From an uncultured Pelagibacteraceae bacterium (lineage in GTDB: Bacteria > Pseudomonadota > Alphaproteobacteria > Pelagibacterales > Pelagibacteraceae): a stretch of DNA of 64,000 nucleotides. Below, piece after piece: positions 17,040 to 24,499 of the stretch. The notes beneath the pieces were generated by a model. That model saw only the letters and a list, made by a program, of their open reading frames with translations, ran no database searches and was not told the DNA's origin. The position numbers and the translations under genes are program-made. Each line of letters opens with the position of its first letter. The stretch's first letter is position 1. The stretch lies in assembly GCA_902629285.1 (NCBI GenBank), contig CACOQN010000002.1, positions 1 through 64,000 of the forward strand, given 5' to 3'.

Positions 17040-17747
17040 ATGCTTGAATTTTCAGTAGCTTTCGGAGCTGGATTAATAAGTTTTTTGTCTCCATGTGTTT
17101 TGCCTTTAATCCCAGGGTACATCTCATATATTTCAGGTCAATCCTTGCAAAATATTTTAGAATCTAAAAAAATTAATTTATTTTCATTAATACTATTTTG
17201 TTTAGGCTTTTCTACTGTGTTTGTAATTTTAGGAGCTTCTGCATCATTTCTTGGACAAACACTTTTACAGAATTCAGAAACTTTAAGAATAATAGCTGGT
17301 ATTATTATAATTATATTCTCACTTCAATTACTTGGATTAATTAACATTTCATATTTAAATTTTGAAAAAAGATTCGATGCAAAAGAGTCTAGAAATATAT
17401 TATTTCCATATGTAATTGGATTAGCTTTTGGATTTGGCTGGACACCATGCATTGGTCCAATTTTAGGTTCTATTTTGGCTTTAGCATCAATTGAAGAGAC
17501 CTTAGCAAGAGCAATTTTATTATTAATATTTTACTCATTAGGTTTAGCAATACCTTTTGTTTTATCTGGATATTTAATTCAAAGATTTTTACTATTTTCA
17601 AAAAATTTTAAAAAAAATATTAATTTAATTTCTAAGATTGGTGGAATAACCCTTTTAATTACTGGTATTTTAATTTTAACTAATCAATTACAAGCTATTG
17701 GATTTTACATAATTGAAATCTTTCCTTTTATGCAAAAATTCGGATAA
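17040..17747 (+). CDS. ccdA: CcdA-type thiol-disulfide transmembrane protein
   Basis: A 235-residue six-helix inner-membrane protein of the CcdA/DsbD central-domain family, which carries electrons from cytoplasmic thioredoxin to periplasmic thiol proteins, often for cytochrome c maturation. The redox cysteines are Cys19 in FLSPCVLPLIPGY and the Cys in GFGWTPCIGPILG, each in the expected proline-rich context. The ATG directly follows the ppc stop codon. Periplasmic c-type cytochrome is encoded elsewhere in the window, so a maturation role is plausible. There is no adjacent thioredoxin-like gene. Confidence 0.88.
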   Translation: MLEFSVAFGAGLISFLSPCVLPLIPGYISYISGQSLQNILESKKINLFSLILFCLGFSTVFVILGASASFLGQTLLQNSETLRIIAGIIIIIFSLQLLGLINISYLNFEKRFDAKESRNILFPYVIGLAFGFGWTPCIGPILGSILALASIEETLARAILLLIFYSLGLAIPFVLSGYLIQRFLLFSKNFKKNINLISKIGGITLLITGILILTNQLQAIGFYIIEIFPFMQKFG

Positions 17748-17756
17748 AAGATACAG

Positions 17757-18344
17757 ATGAAAATTTATCAAATAGATTCAAGCGCCCGAAAAAAAGGCTC
17801 CACGTCCAGAGCTTTAGCAAAAAAACTTTTAGACAAAATCAAAAAGCCTGAAGATGAGATAATATATAGAGATTTAGATGATGAAATGCTTTTTGTAAGT
17901 GGTCTAACAGAATCTGGCATGAAAATTGATGAAAATGAACAAACAGAAGAACATAAAAAAATGTTCGAGCTTTCTGATAAGCTAGTAAAAGAATTAAAGG
18001 AGAGCGACATAATAATAATTTCAGCTCCAATTTATAATTATGGCCCCCCAGCAACTCTTAAAGCATGGTCAGATTTAGCTGCTAGAATTGGTGAAACTTT
18101 TAGATTTAAACCAAATGGTCGTAGAGAAGGTTTGTTAAAAAATAAACAAGCTTATCTAGTAATAACTTCTGGTGGAACAAAGTTAAACAGCTCAGAGGAT
18201 TTTCTAACCCCTTGGTTAAAGTTTATTCTTAATTTTTTTGGAATTGAAAAAGTAGATATAATTAGTGCAGACCAAATGGCACTAGACTATGAGAAGTCAA
18301 TTAAAGAAGCGGAGGCACAAATAGAAAATTTATTTAAAGGTTAA
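17757..18344 (+). CDS. FMN-dependent NAD(P)H azoreductase/quinone reductase (AzoR family)
   Basis: A 195-residue flavodoxin-fold reductase. MKIYQIDSSARKKGSTSRALA is the FMN phosphate loop. IISAPIYNYGPPATLKAWSDLAARIGETFRF is the AzoR hallmark, and ITSGGTKL forms the second flavin loop. Enzymes of this type reduce quinones and azo compounds with two electrons and protect against quinone stress. It follows ccdA by 9 bases and is convergent with the dioxygenase gene, overlapping by 11 bases. Confidence 0.8.
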   Translation: MKIYQIDSSARKKGSTSRALAKKLLDKIKKPEDEIIYRDLDDEMLFVSGLTESGMKIDENEQTEEHKKMFELSDKLVKELKESDIIIISAPIYNYGPPATLKAWSDLAARIGETFRFKPNGRREGLLKNKQAYLVITSGGTKLNSSEDFLTPWLKFILNFFGIEKVDIISADQMALDYEKSIKEAEAQIENLFKG

Positions 18345-19437
18345 ATTTTCTTTTTAGGTGTCTAAGTTTTCCTTCAGTGCTATCGTAATCAATATAACAA
18401 CCCTGTAAAAATCTTTCACCTTCTTTTGTCTCATATGCTGTTCTTCCGTGAAGCAATCTATGATTATCCATCATCATAAGATCTTTTGGCTCTAGTTTAA
18501 ATTCAATTCTATATTTATCTGAATTATACATTTGAGACAGTTTTTTTCTCGCTTGATAATAAATATCTAATTTTTCTTTATCTAAAATCGGAACATAATC
18601 TAATCTAGGACTAAATCTTACTTGTTTGAAACTCTCATCTTCATTAAGCTCAATTAAAGGTGAAATTGTTTCTAAAATAACTTCTTTATCAATAAACTTA
18701 AATCTAACTTTAACTTCAGTCAAAATTTTATAGAACTCCGGATATTCACTTTTTAAATCTTCGGTAACTGTATAACCATCAACTAACGTTGACAATCCAC
18801 CAGTAACTTTACTTTCAATACAGTGCAAAAGTTGAATGCATGGAACAGGATTTCTATATGGATTATCTGTATGGGGCGCTAATGCTAGAGATGTATAAGC
18901 AAGATCATTTGGATCAGGTTTAGATTTAACATCAAAATATTCACCAAAGTTTGTTCTTCTCACACTTCCAATAGAATTTGCAAACTCAACTATATAGTTT
19001 TTTGATGTTGGAATATTTTTAATTATAACAAATCCAAATTTATAAAAAGAAATAAGTAAATCATACATTTCTTTGCTCTCATAAAAATTTTCTTGATATT
19101 CAAAATTTTTTATATTTTCTAGACTAGAATCCCATTTTGTTTTTTCTATAGAATTTATTACAATATCTTCTTTAGAAAACTCTGAAGCAATTTTATCAAT
19201 CTCAATTTTTGAATAAGCACCATCATTAAAATCAATTTCTAAAAATTTTTCATTAATATTGATTTTATTGATCGAAATATCATTTTTCAAGAAGGTTGGA
19301 TCAAAAAGTCTTTGTTGAGTTCCTTTATCTAAAAATTCCTCACCATTTACTCTTTCACGTAACCAGAATGGGTGAATTTCTTTTTTTTCAGTCCCATTGT
19401 CTAGATAAACTTTATTTTGAATAAGCTCGATTTTCAT
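18334..19437 (-). CDS. Gamma-butyrobetaine hydroxylase-like 2-oxoglutarate dioxygenase
   Basis: A 367-residue protein with two parts. The first is an N-terminal zinc-site-like beta domain (about 1-85, starting KIELIQNKVYLDNGT with HPFWLRERV), as in gamma-butyrobetaine hydroxylases. The second is a TauD/TfdA-type catalytic domain. Iron ligands are His and Asp in ALAPHTDNPYR and the distal His in MMDNHRLLHGRTAYE; the arginine for 2-oxoglutarate lies in EGERFLQGCY. The family hydroxylates trimethylammonium compounds on the carnitine route, but the substrate here is not proven. The start is ATG 19437. It is divergent from the phosphatase gene and convergent with azoR. Confidence 0.8.
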   Translation of the reverse strand: MKIELIQNKVYLDNGTEKKEIHPFWLRERVNGEEFLDKGTQQRLFDPTFLKNDISINKININEKFLEIDFNDGAYSKIEIDKIASEFSKEDIVINSIEKTKWDSSLENIKNFEYQENFYESKEMYDLLISFYKFGFVIIKNIPTSKNYIVEFANSIGSVRRTNFGEYFDVKSKPDPNDLAYTSLALAPHTDNPYRNPVPCIQLLHCIESKVTGGLSTLVDGYTVTEDLKSEYPEFYKILTEVKVRFKFIDKEVILETISPLIELNEDESFKQVRFSPRLDYVPILDKEKLDIYYQARKKLSQMYNSDKYRIEFKLEPKDLMMMDNHRLLHGRTAYETKEGERFLQGCYIDYDSTEGKLRHLKRKFNL

Positions 19438-19504
19438 AATTTATAGCTTAGGATTATTCAAAATTTAACTTTAATCAATATAAATTAAATAGTATGAGTT
19501 CTCT

Positions 19505-20311
19505 GTGAAAAATTTTGATACAAAAAAATATCCATTATTTGCTGATTTTTTAAACAAATTAGCAAAGGACTTAACAAAGTTTTATTACACTGCGTTAAAT
19601 AAACCTTTTAAAATATCTAATAAGATGAAAGGCAAAGGTTACGACCCAGTTACAACATCAGACAGAGCGTTTGAAAAATTTATAAGGTCAAAAATTTCTA
19701 AAAAATTTCCAAATCATCAAATCATCGGTGAAGAATTTGGTCATAAAAATACTATTAGTGAGTATGCTTGGGTAATTGATCCAATTGATGGGACTAGGTC
19801 TTATGTAGTGGGTAATCCTAGTTGGAGTAATTTAATTTCACTTAACTACAATGGTGAACCTATTTTAGGATTAGCTAATTTTCCTCAGATGAAAAAATAT
19901 TACTTAAATATAAATAAGAATCTAGCTTATGTTTTTGAAAATAATAAAAAAAAAAAATTAAAAATTAATAAAAAAGTAAATTTTGCAAATGCAAAATTAG
20001 CTGCTGCATTTCATCATCACTTATCATTAAAACAACAATTAAAAATTACTAATTTTATAAAGCGTATGCAATTTCCATGTTTTGATGCCTTGACTTATTG
20101 TCAAATGGCTGAAGGTAGAATCGAGATAGTTGCTCAGTGTGCAAATAAAATTTGGGATATTCATCCATTGATCCCAATAATAAGAGCAGCAGGGGGAATC
20201 ATAACAACATGGGAAAATAAAAATCCTGCGTTAGGTGGCAATATACTTGTTTCTAATAATAAACAAAATCATCAAAAAGTTTTAAAATTATTAAAACCAG
20301 TTGCTAAATGA
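19505..20311 (+). CDS. Inositol monophosphatase-family phosphatase (HisN-like)
   Basis: A 268-residue magnesium-dependent phosphatase. Metal motifs are GEEFG (about 78-82), WVIDPIDGTRSYVVG (about 91-105) and WDIHPLIPIIRAAGG (about 218-232). The WVIDPIDGTRSYVVG form is close to histidinol-phosphatases of the HisN type, so it may supply that step of histidine synthesis. Inositol or 3'-phosphoadenosine phosphate hydrolysis cannot be excluded. Translation starts at GTG 19505. The stop overlaps the DUF924 gene by four bases. Confidence 0.78.
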   Translation: MKNFDTKKYPLFADFLNKLAKDLTKFYYTALNKPFKISNKMKGKGYDPVTTSDRAFEKFIRSKISKKFPNHQIIGEEFGHKNTISEYAWVIDPIDGTRSYVVGNPSWSNLISLNYNGEPILGLANFPQMKKYYLNINKNLAYVFENNKKKKLKINKKVNFANAKLAAAFHHHLSLKQQLKITNFIKRMQFPCFDALTYCQMAEGRIEIVAQCANKIWDIHPLIPIIRAAGGIITTWENKNPALGGNILVSNNKQNHQKVLKLLKPVAK

Positions 20312-20871
20312 TACCAGAGAGAGCTCAAGTAATTTTAGACTTCTGGTTTAAAGAAACACCCTCAGAAATGCGATTTAAAAAAGACGATGAGTTTGATCAA
20401 AAAATAAGAAAGAACTTTTTAAATGATTATGAGCTTGCATGTCAAAATGAGTATGATGATTGGCAAGATAATCCAATGAGTTGTTTAGCATTAGTAATTT
20501 TGTTTGATCAGTTTTCAAGAAATATTTTTAGAAATGACAAAAAGGCTTTTGCTCGAGATCAAAAAACTAGATTGATTGTAAATGATGCGGTTTATTCAGG
20601 TTATTTGGAAGCTATGAATGAAAATCAAAGATTTTTTATGTTATTGCCATTAATTCATAGCGAGGAAATTAGCGACCATGAAATGGCTTATTATTTATTA
20701 AATAAATATTTAAGAGAACATGAGGGATATAATAAAATTAAAAAGTTTTGGCAAGATCATACAAAAGTAATCAGATTGTTTCATAGATATCCGCATAGAA
20801 ATAAAATTTTAGGTCGAGAGTCCACCGAAGAAGAAATAGAATTCCTTAAAGGATCAAATTCATCTTGGTAA
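20308..20871 (+). CDS. DUF924 family protein
   Basis: A 187-residue soluble helical protein. VILDFWFKETP at the start, then ALVILFDQFSRNIFRND and AFARDQKTR, and RFFMLLPLIHSE are the hallmarks of DUF924, a TPR-like helical family of unknown role. It overlaps the upstream phosphatase gene by four bases and is one base from the next gene, so the three form a small operon. Nothing in the sequence suggests catalysis. Confidence 0.82.
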   Translation: MIPERAQVILDFWFKETPSEMRFKKDDEFDQKIRKNFLNDYELACQNEYDDWQDNPMSCLALVILFDQFSRNIFRNDKKAFARDQKTRLIVNDAVYSGYLEAMNENQRFFMLLPLIHSEEISDHEMAYYLLNKYLREHEGYNKIKKFWQDHTKVIRLFHRYPHRNKILGRESTEEEIEFLKGSNSSW

Positions 20872-20872
20872 T

Positions 20873-21244
20873 ATGAATTTAGAATTCATTTTTAAAATTA
20901 TAGATAAAGAAGAATGGCAAGAAGCTAAAAAAATAGGAACATATAAAGGTTCTAAAAAAGATATTGCAGATGGATATATTCATTTTTCAGAGGAAGACCA
21001 AGTAGAGGAAACTCTTAAAAGACACTATGTAAAAGTTGAAAATTTAGTTTTATTAAAAGTAAATGCTTTTAAACTTGAACATTTACTTTGGGAACAAGCA
21101 TCAAATGGAGATATGTACCCTCATTTGTACTCCCCTTTAGATATCGAGCATGTTGTAAATGAATTTGAATTACCTTTAAATGATGATGGAATTCATCAGT
21201 TGCCTGAAATTTTAAAAAAATATCAGTTTAGTCGACCAAGATAG
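20873..21244 (+). CDS. DUF952 family protein
   Basis: A 123-residue soluble protein. EFIFKIIDKEEWQEAKKIGTYKGS, then DGYIHFSEEDQVEETLKRHY and WEQASNGDMYPHLYSPL, are the conserved blocks of DUF952. This small family is structurally related to ADP-ribosyl-transferase-like folds, but its activity is unknown. It starts one base after the DUF924 stop. Its 3' end overlaps the convergent SMR-like gene by 22 bases. Confidence 0.8.
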   Translation: MNLEFIFKIIDKEEWQEAKKIGTYKGSKKDIADGYIHFSEEDQVEETLKRHYVKVENLVLLKVNAFKLEHLLWEQASNGDMYPHLYSPLDIEHVVNEFELPLNDDGIHQLPEILKKYQFSRPR

Positions 21245-21558
21245 TTAACCATTATTACACCAATAATAATTAATATAATCCCAATTATTCCATAAATATT
21301 AGGTACTTGATTAAATTTTAATACAGCAAAAAGAACAACACCAGTAACAGTCAAGCCACTGTATGTTGCATAAGCAAAACCAACTGGAAGAGCGTGCATA
21401 GCTTTTGCAATTGAAAACATTGTAATACACATAAATAATATACATAAAATTGAAGGCGTAAGTTTGGTAAACCCCTCTGAAATTTTAGCAAAACTATTCG
21501 AGGCAATACCAAAAGATATACCTATAGTTAAAAATAAATATCCTAACAAAGGTTTCAT
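21223..21558 (-). CDS. SMR-family-like small membrane protein lacking the TM1 glutamate (paralogue 1)
   Basis: A 111-residue four-helix protein that aligns with EmrE/SMR transporters through FAKISEGFT (23-31), PVGFAYATYSGLT and IGIILIIIGVIMVNYLG. Aligning Lys25 with Lys22 of EmrE puts Gly17 at the place of the essential proton-binding Glu14. The tryptophan of YAxWSG is a tyrosine here. It is therefore unlikely to work as a classic proton-drug antiporter. It starts 2 bases after its paralogue, suggesting a heterodimer. It is the last gene of a leftward run of small genes. Confidence 0.72.
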   Translation of the reverse strand: MKPLLGYLFLTIGISFGIASNSFAKISEGFTKLTPSILCILFMCITMFSIAKAMHALPVGFAYATYSGLTVTGVVLFAVLKFNQVPNIYGIIGIILIIIGVIMVNYLGRLN

Positions 21559-21560
21559 AA

Positions 21561-21893
21561 TTATTCTTTTCCTAATAAATTGACCATTAAAACTCCAATT
21601 ATAATTAAAATTAAACCTATTATTGAATATAAATTTGGAATTTGATTATATTTAATTACACCAACTATAACTGTAAAAATTATAGTTAAGCCTGCAAATG
21701 ATGCATAAGTAATCCCCATTGGAATATTTTTCATTACCAATGAAAGGGAATACATACATAAAACAATTGTTATTGCAGTGATTATACTTGGAATGAGAAG
21801 AGTAAAACCTTCCGCACTTTTTGCAAAACTATTTGACGTAACTCCTAATAAAACAGCTATACCTAAGAAAAAATAAGAAGTGGCAAGACTCAT
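21561..21893 (-). CDS. SMR-family-like small membrane protein lacking the TM1 glutamate (paralogue 2)
   Basis: A 110-residue four-helix protein. TSNSFAKSAEGFT (19-31), IPMGITYASFAGLT and IGLILIIIGVLMVNLLG give the SMR pattern. As in its neighbour, Gly17 occupies the position of EmrE Glu14 and the aromatic of the YAxWSG loop is Phe. The two proteins share the rare SNSFAK...EGFT block, which points to a local duplication. Known paired SMR systems act as heterodimers with opposite topology, and that is a reasonable model here. The substrate is unknown. Confidence 0.72.
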   Translation of the reverse strand: MSLATSYFFLGIAVLLGVTSNSFAKSAEGFTLLIPSIITAITIVLCMYSLSLVMKNIPMGITYASFAGLTIIFTVIVGVIKYNQIPNLYSIIGLILIIIGVLMVNLLGKE

Positions 21894-21931
21894 TTAATAA
21901 TATTAAACAAAATCTTGCCAAATATATATAG

Positions 21932-22252
21932 CTATTTTGACATTGGAGTAGCGCCAGTTTCTAAACTTATGATTTTACCATTATCATATTTGTAAACTGC
22001 CATTACCGCTTCAACATTTCCGTCATTAAATGTTACAAATGCATGATGAATACCAACTTCATCATTTTCATACACAATTCTTACTTTGTCTTGATTAATG
22101 TCACCACTCATTGCCCATTTGATAACATCACCTTTTGTTAAAACATTACCTGATTTATGCATTGTAAATTTAAAATCATCATGCAAAAGCTCATTCATTA
22201 CTGTCTCATCTTTATTTCTTAAGGCAGCACTGTATTTTTCTAATATTGACAT
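21932..22252 (-). CDS. SnoaL/NTF2-like small protein
   Basis: A 106-residue protein. The opening ILEKYSAALRNKDETVMNELLHDDFKFTMHKSG and the later AVYKYDNGKIISLETG follow the NTF2-like cone fold, as in SnoaL and related small isomerases or binding proteins. No catalytic residues can be assigned. It is preceded by an AAAGGAA ribosome site. It belongs to the leftward run of very small genes between the SMR pair and the exported protein at 23.5-23.9 kb. Confidence 0.65.
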   Translation of the reverse strand: MSILEKYSAALRNKDETVMNELLHDDFKFTMHKSGNVLTKGDVIKWAMSGDINQDKVRIVYENDEVGIHHAFVTFNDGNVEAVMAVYKYDNGKIISLETGATPMSK

Positions 22253-22266
22253 ATATTCCTTTCTTT

Positions 22267-22590
22267 TTATTCACCTGGTTTTTTAAATTTTTTTCCTGCA
22301 TCTGCAGCTTTATTGAAAGTTTTGTTATAATCAAATACTTCATGAATCATAATATCTTCCATTAATCCTGCATTCATAATTGCAACTTTCATTCCAAGAA
22401 CACTCTCGTAATCTCCTTCAATAACGTTGATTACATCAAATCTTCCTCGAACCCATTCATAACTATGGAACTTTACTCCCACGGTTTCACATATGGCTTT
22501 AATTGCTGCTCCTCTGTCTGCATCTGGATCACTTTGCATTCTTTTTGCAAGGTCACGGCTTATTTTACCTATAATATAAAATTTAGACAT
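22267..22590 (-). CDS. GYD-domain-like small protein
   Basis: A 107-residue protein. KFYIIGKISRDLAKRM followed by KAICETVGVKFHSYEWVRGRFDVINVIEGDYESVLGMKVAIMNAG matches the GYD-type ferredoxin-like alpha/beta domain, usually a dimer of unknown function. The canonical Gly-Tyr-Asp is seen here as GRFD. It starts in the stop codon of the cupin gene (TAATG), so the pair is translationally coupled. The lysine-rich tail after residue 90 is not part of the domain. Confidence 0.65.
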   Translation of the reverse strand: MSKFYIIGKISRDLAKRMQSDPDADRGAAIKAICETVGVKFHSYEWVRGRFDVINVIEGDYESVLGMKVAIMNAGLMEDIMIHEVFDYNKTFNKAADAGKKFKKPGE

Positions 22591-22940
22591 TATTCACCCC
22601 ACATTCCATGAAATTCAAATACTACTGCTGGCTCATTTCCAACAACCCATCCATCATGCCCAGGCTGTATTGAATATGCGTCTCCAGCTTTATAAGTCAT
22701 TTCAGTTCCATCATTATGTTTTGCACAAACAGCTCCAGAAACTATAATACCTAGATGTGTTGCTTGACAACTATCGCCACCAACTGTCGGCTTTATGTCC
22801 TTTGACCATTGCCAACCTGGTTGTAAAGTAAGTCTCATTAATCGTTGGTTTCCAACTTTTACAGCCTCAATTTTAGCATTATTAAAATTATTATTGACTT
22901 CGTCTGCCTTATCAAAAGTTTTTACTTCTACACCAGCCAT
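22590..22940 (-). CDS. Small single-domain cupin
   Basis: A 116-residue cupin. LTLQPGWQWSKDIKP, then ATHLGIIVSGAVCAKHNDGTEMTYKAGDAYSIQPGHDGWVVG, give the two cupin motifs. Possible metal ligands are His in THLGII, His in AKHNDG and His in PGHDGW, but the first motif lacks the usual HxH. It carries a perfect AGAGGAGG ribosome site (22945-22952), stronger than most genes in the window. Cupins of this size often sense or bind small acids. Its role in this operon is unknown. Confidence 0.7.
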   Translation of the reverse strand: MAGVEVKTFDKADEVNNNFNNAKIEAVKVGNQRLMRLTLQPGWQWSKDIKPTVGGDSCQATHLGIIVSGAVCAKHNDGTEMTYKAGDAYSIQPGHDGWVVGNEPAVVFEFHGMWGE

Positions 22941-22964
22941 TTTTCCTCCTCTATATTATTTTCT

Positions 22965-23246
22965 TTAAATTTTTGATAATTCAAAAATTTCATAACTCTC
23001 CATTACTTCATCCCAGATTGGTTTTGAAACTGGATTAGACCCATCCATAAAGGAGTGTAGTGCGTTCATGTCATGCACAACAATTTTGAACATTACTGTA
23101 CTTTTATCAGGCGATACGCTTGCTATTGTTTTAGTAACATCAGCTACCTTTTTTCTTTCAGCCATACCCTCATCTGATTGCATAAAACCCATAAATTTCT
23201 CAAAAGTTCCTTCTTTTAATTTTCCTACTACCAATATATCTTTCAT
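22965..23246 (-). CDS. Small dimeric alpha/beta-barrel-like protein A
   Basis: A 93-residue soluble protein. KDILVVGKLKEGTFEKFMGFMQSDEG, VADVTKTIASVSPDKSTVMFKIVVHDMNALHSFMDG and YEIFELSKI read as a single ferredoxin-like module of the kind found in monooxygenase/DUF3764-like families. No active-site residues stand out. Its ribosome site is a perfect AGGAGG (23251-23257 on the complement). It shares the fold pattern of the next upstream gene, so the two may form a heterodimer. Confidence 0.6.
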   Translation of the reverse strand: MKDILVVGKLKEGTFEKFMGFMQSDEGMAERKKVADVTKTIASVSPDKSTVMFKIVVHDMNALHSFMDGSNPVSKPIWDEVMESYEIFELSKI

Positions 23247-23261
23247 TTTTTCCTCCTAATA

Positions 23262-23531
23262 TTAGTCAGAACAAACAGCCATTACTGTTGTCTCTTGTTT
23301 ATGTCCAGATTGTTCAATTACTTTTGCATTCTCTGGATCTTGCATAAATTTTTGCATTGTATCTGCCGAAGGTGTTTCCATAACAACATGAACTTTATTA
23401 GGATTTTCTATTTCATTTCCTACATAAATTGTTTTAATCCCAGCAGCTTCTCTTGGTCCAGAATGTCCATCAAACATTTTCTTCCAGTGAGCCCAATCAT
23501 TAACTTCAAATGATCCAACCATTTTTACCAT
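23262..23531 (-). CDS. Small dimeric alpha/beta-barrel-like protein B
   Basis: An 89-residue soluble protein. MVKMVGSFEVNDWAHWKKMFDGH, GIKTIYVGNEIENPNKVHVVMETPSADTMQKFMQ and TTVMAVCSD suggest the dimeric alpha/beta barrel (ABM/stress-responsive A/B) fold. The conserved histidines and the aromatic-rich start could line a ligand pocket, but no enzyme motif is recognisable. It has a perfect AGGAGG ribosome site (23537-23543 on the complement). It lies 17 bases downstream of an exported-protein gene that probably heads the operon. Confidence 0.62.
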   Translation of the reverse strand: MVKMVGSFEVNDWAHWKKMFDGHSGPREAAGIKTIYVGNEIENPNKVHVVMETPSADTMQKFMQDPENAKVIEQSGHKQETTVMAVCSD

Positions 23532-23548
23532 TTTTTTCCTCCTTTTTT

Positions 23549-23923
23549 TTAGTATATCCCTGATTTGATCAGTTTATCAATCTCGCTTTTTGAATTAGGT
23601 ATTAATTTATAGATAAAACCATCACATTCTTTTGTAATATTTTCATCGTATGGTTTTCCATAACGTTCATCAACAACTTTAATTAATTCTTTATTAAGAT
23701 TATCTTCGTTAACACCTTCATTTACTAAATATGTGCTTAAAAATTTTTTGGCAGCAAAAGAATGAACAATTTTTTCTAATTCAAGTTCTCCTTGGGGAAT
23801 CATGCTATTAGAATAGTAAATTCCAGTGCATTTAATTGTTCTTTTTTTATTGTCATCACTCATACCTGCATACGCAGATGTTAGATACAGAACACTAATT
23901 AAAGTTAGTATTAATTTTTTCAT
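23549..23923 (-). CDS. Small exported protein of unknown function
   Basis: A 124-residue protein with a clear signal peptide (MKKLILTLISVLYLTSAYAG) and a mature domain of about 104 residues. There are two cysteines, in RTIKCTGIYYSN and ITKECDGFIY, suitable for a periplasmic disulfide. The rest is rich in Lys and Glu. I do not recognise the family. It has an AGGAAG ribosome site and follows a 162-base divergent gap, so it is probably the first gene of the leftward small-protein operon. Confidence 0.7.
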   Translation of the reverse strand: MKKLILTLISVLYLTSAYAGMSDDNKKRTIKCTGIYYSNSMIPQGELELEKIVHSFAAKKFLSTYLVNEGVNEDNLNKELIKVVDERYGKPYDENITKECDGFIYKLIPNSKSEIDKLIKSGIY

Positions 23924-24085
23924 ATTCTTCCTGTTATTATAGGTTCTTATTAAACAATAGATCTAAATAATTATATATATTTTATTAGCTTCTTCACGTG
24001 ACAGATATGCACTTTTTTAAATAAACAAGTAAAATACGTGTTTTGAGATATATCAATTATATTTATAAATTGATAATGTCTACTT

Positions 24086-24499
24086 ATGATTGAAAAATTT
24101 GGAAGTATTCTTTATTTAATAATTTTCATTGTTCATTTTCTAATTTTTGCTCTTTACGCTTATCAATGCGTATTCGCTACAAAACAATTTTTAGAAAAAT
24201 TTCAGATAGATGATACCGGCGCAGGTATGACTAGATTTTTTGGCTCGTTATTCATTGGTGCAATTTTTATGGCTATATGGATAGGTTTTATAAGACCCGA
24301 AGGTTTACAGGGAACTTGGGGTTTTTTTAATTTAGTATTTGCTCAAAACATTTGTGCATTCTTAGTTGGAATTTATACAATTAAAATTAATAAATTGGGT
24401 CATACAGAAAAAACTTCAAATGAGGGTATAATCGCTCCAGGTGTTTTAACACTTCTTAGTGGAATACTTTGTTACGGTTTAGCAGATAAAATTTATTAA
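24086..24499 (+). CDS. Four-helix membrane protein of unknown function
   Basis: A 137-residue protein with four hydrophobic segments (about 7-30, 50-70, 80-100 and 115-135). The loop FLEKFQIDDTGAGMTRFFGSLFIG between the first two helices resembles DUF4345-like membrane proteins, but I do not assign it firmly. It is divergent from the small exported-protein gene and convergent with cysK, overlapping by four bases. No obvious ribosome site precedes ATG 24086. Confidence 0.6.
   Translation: MIEKFGSILYLIIFIVHFLIFALYAYQCVFATKQFLEKFQIDDTGAGMTRFFGSLFIGAIFMAIWIGFIRPEGLQGTWGFFNLVFAQNICAFLVGIYTIKINKLGHTEKTSNEGIIAPGVLTLLSGILCYGLADKIY

Noticed and set aside
19924-19976. A-rich, repeat-like tract in the phosphatase gene
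   Set aside because: It is a lysine/asparagine codon run in AT-rich coding sequence, not a repeat element.
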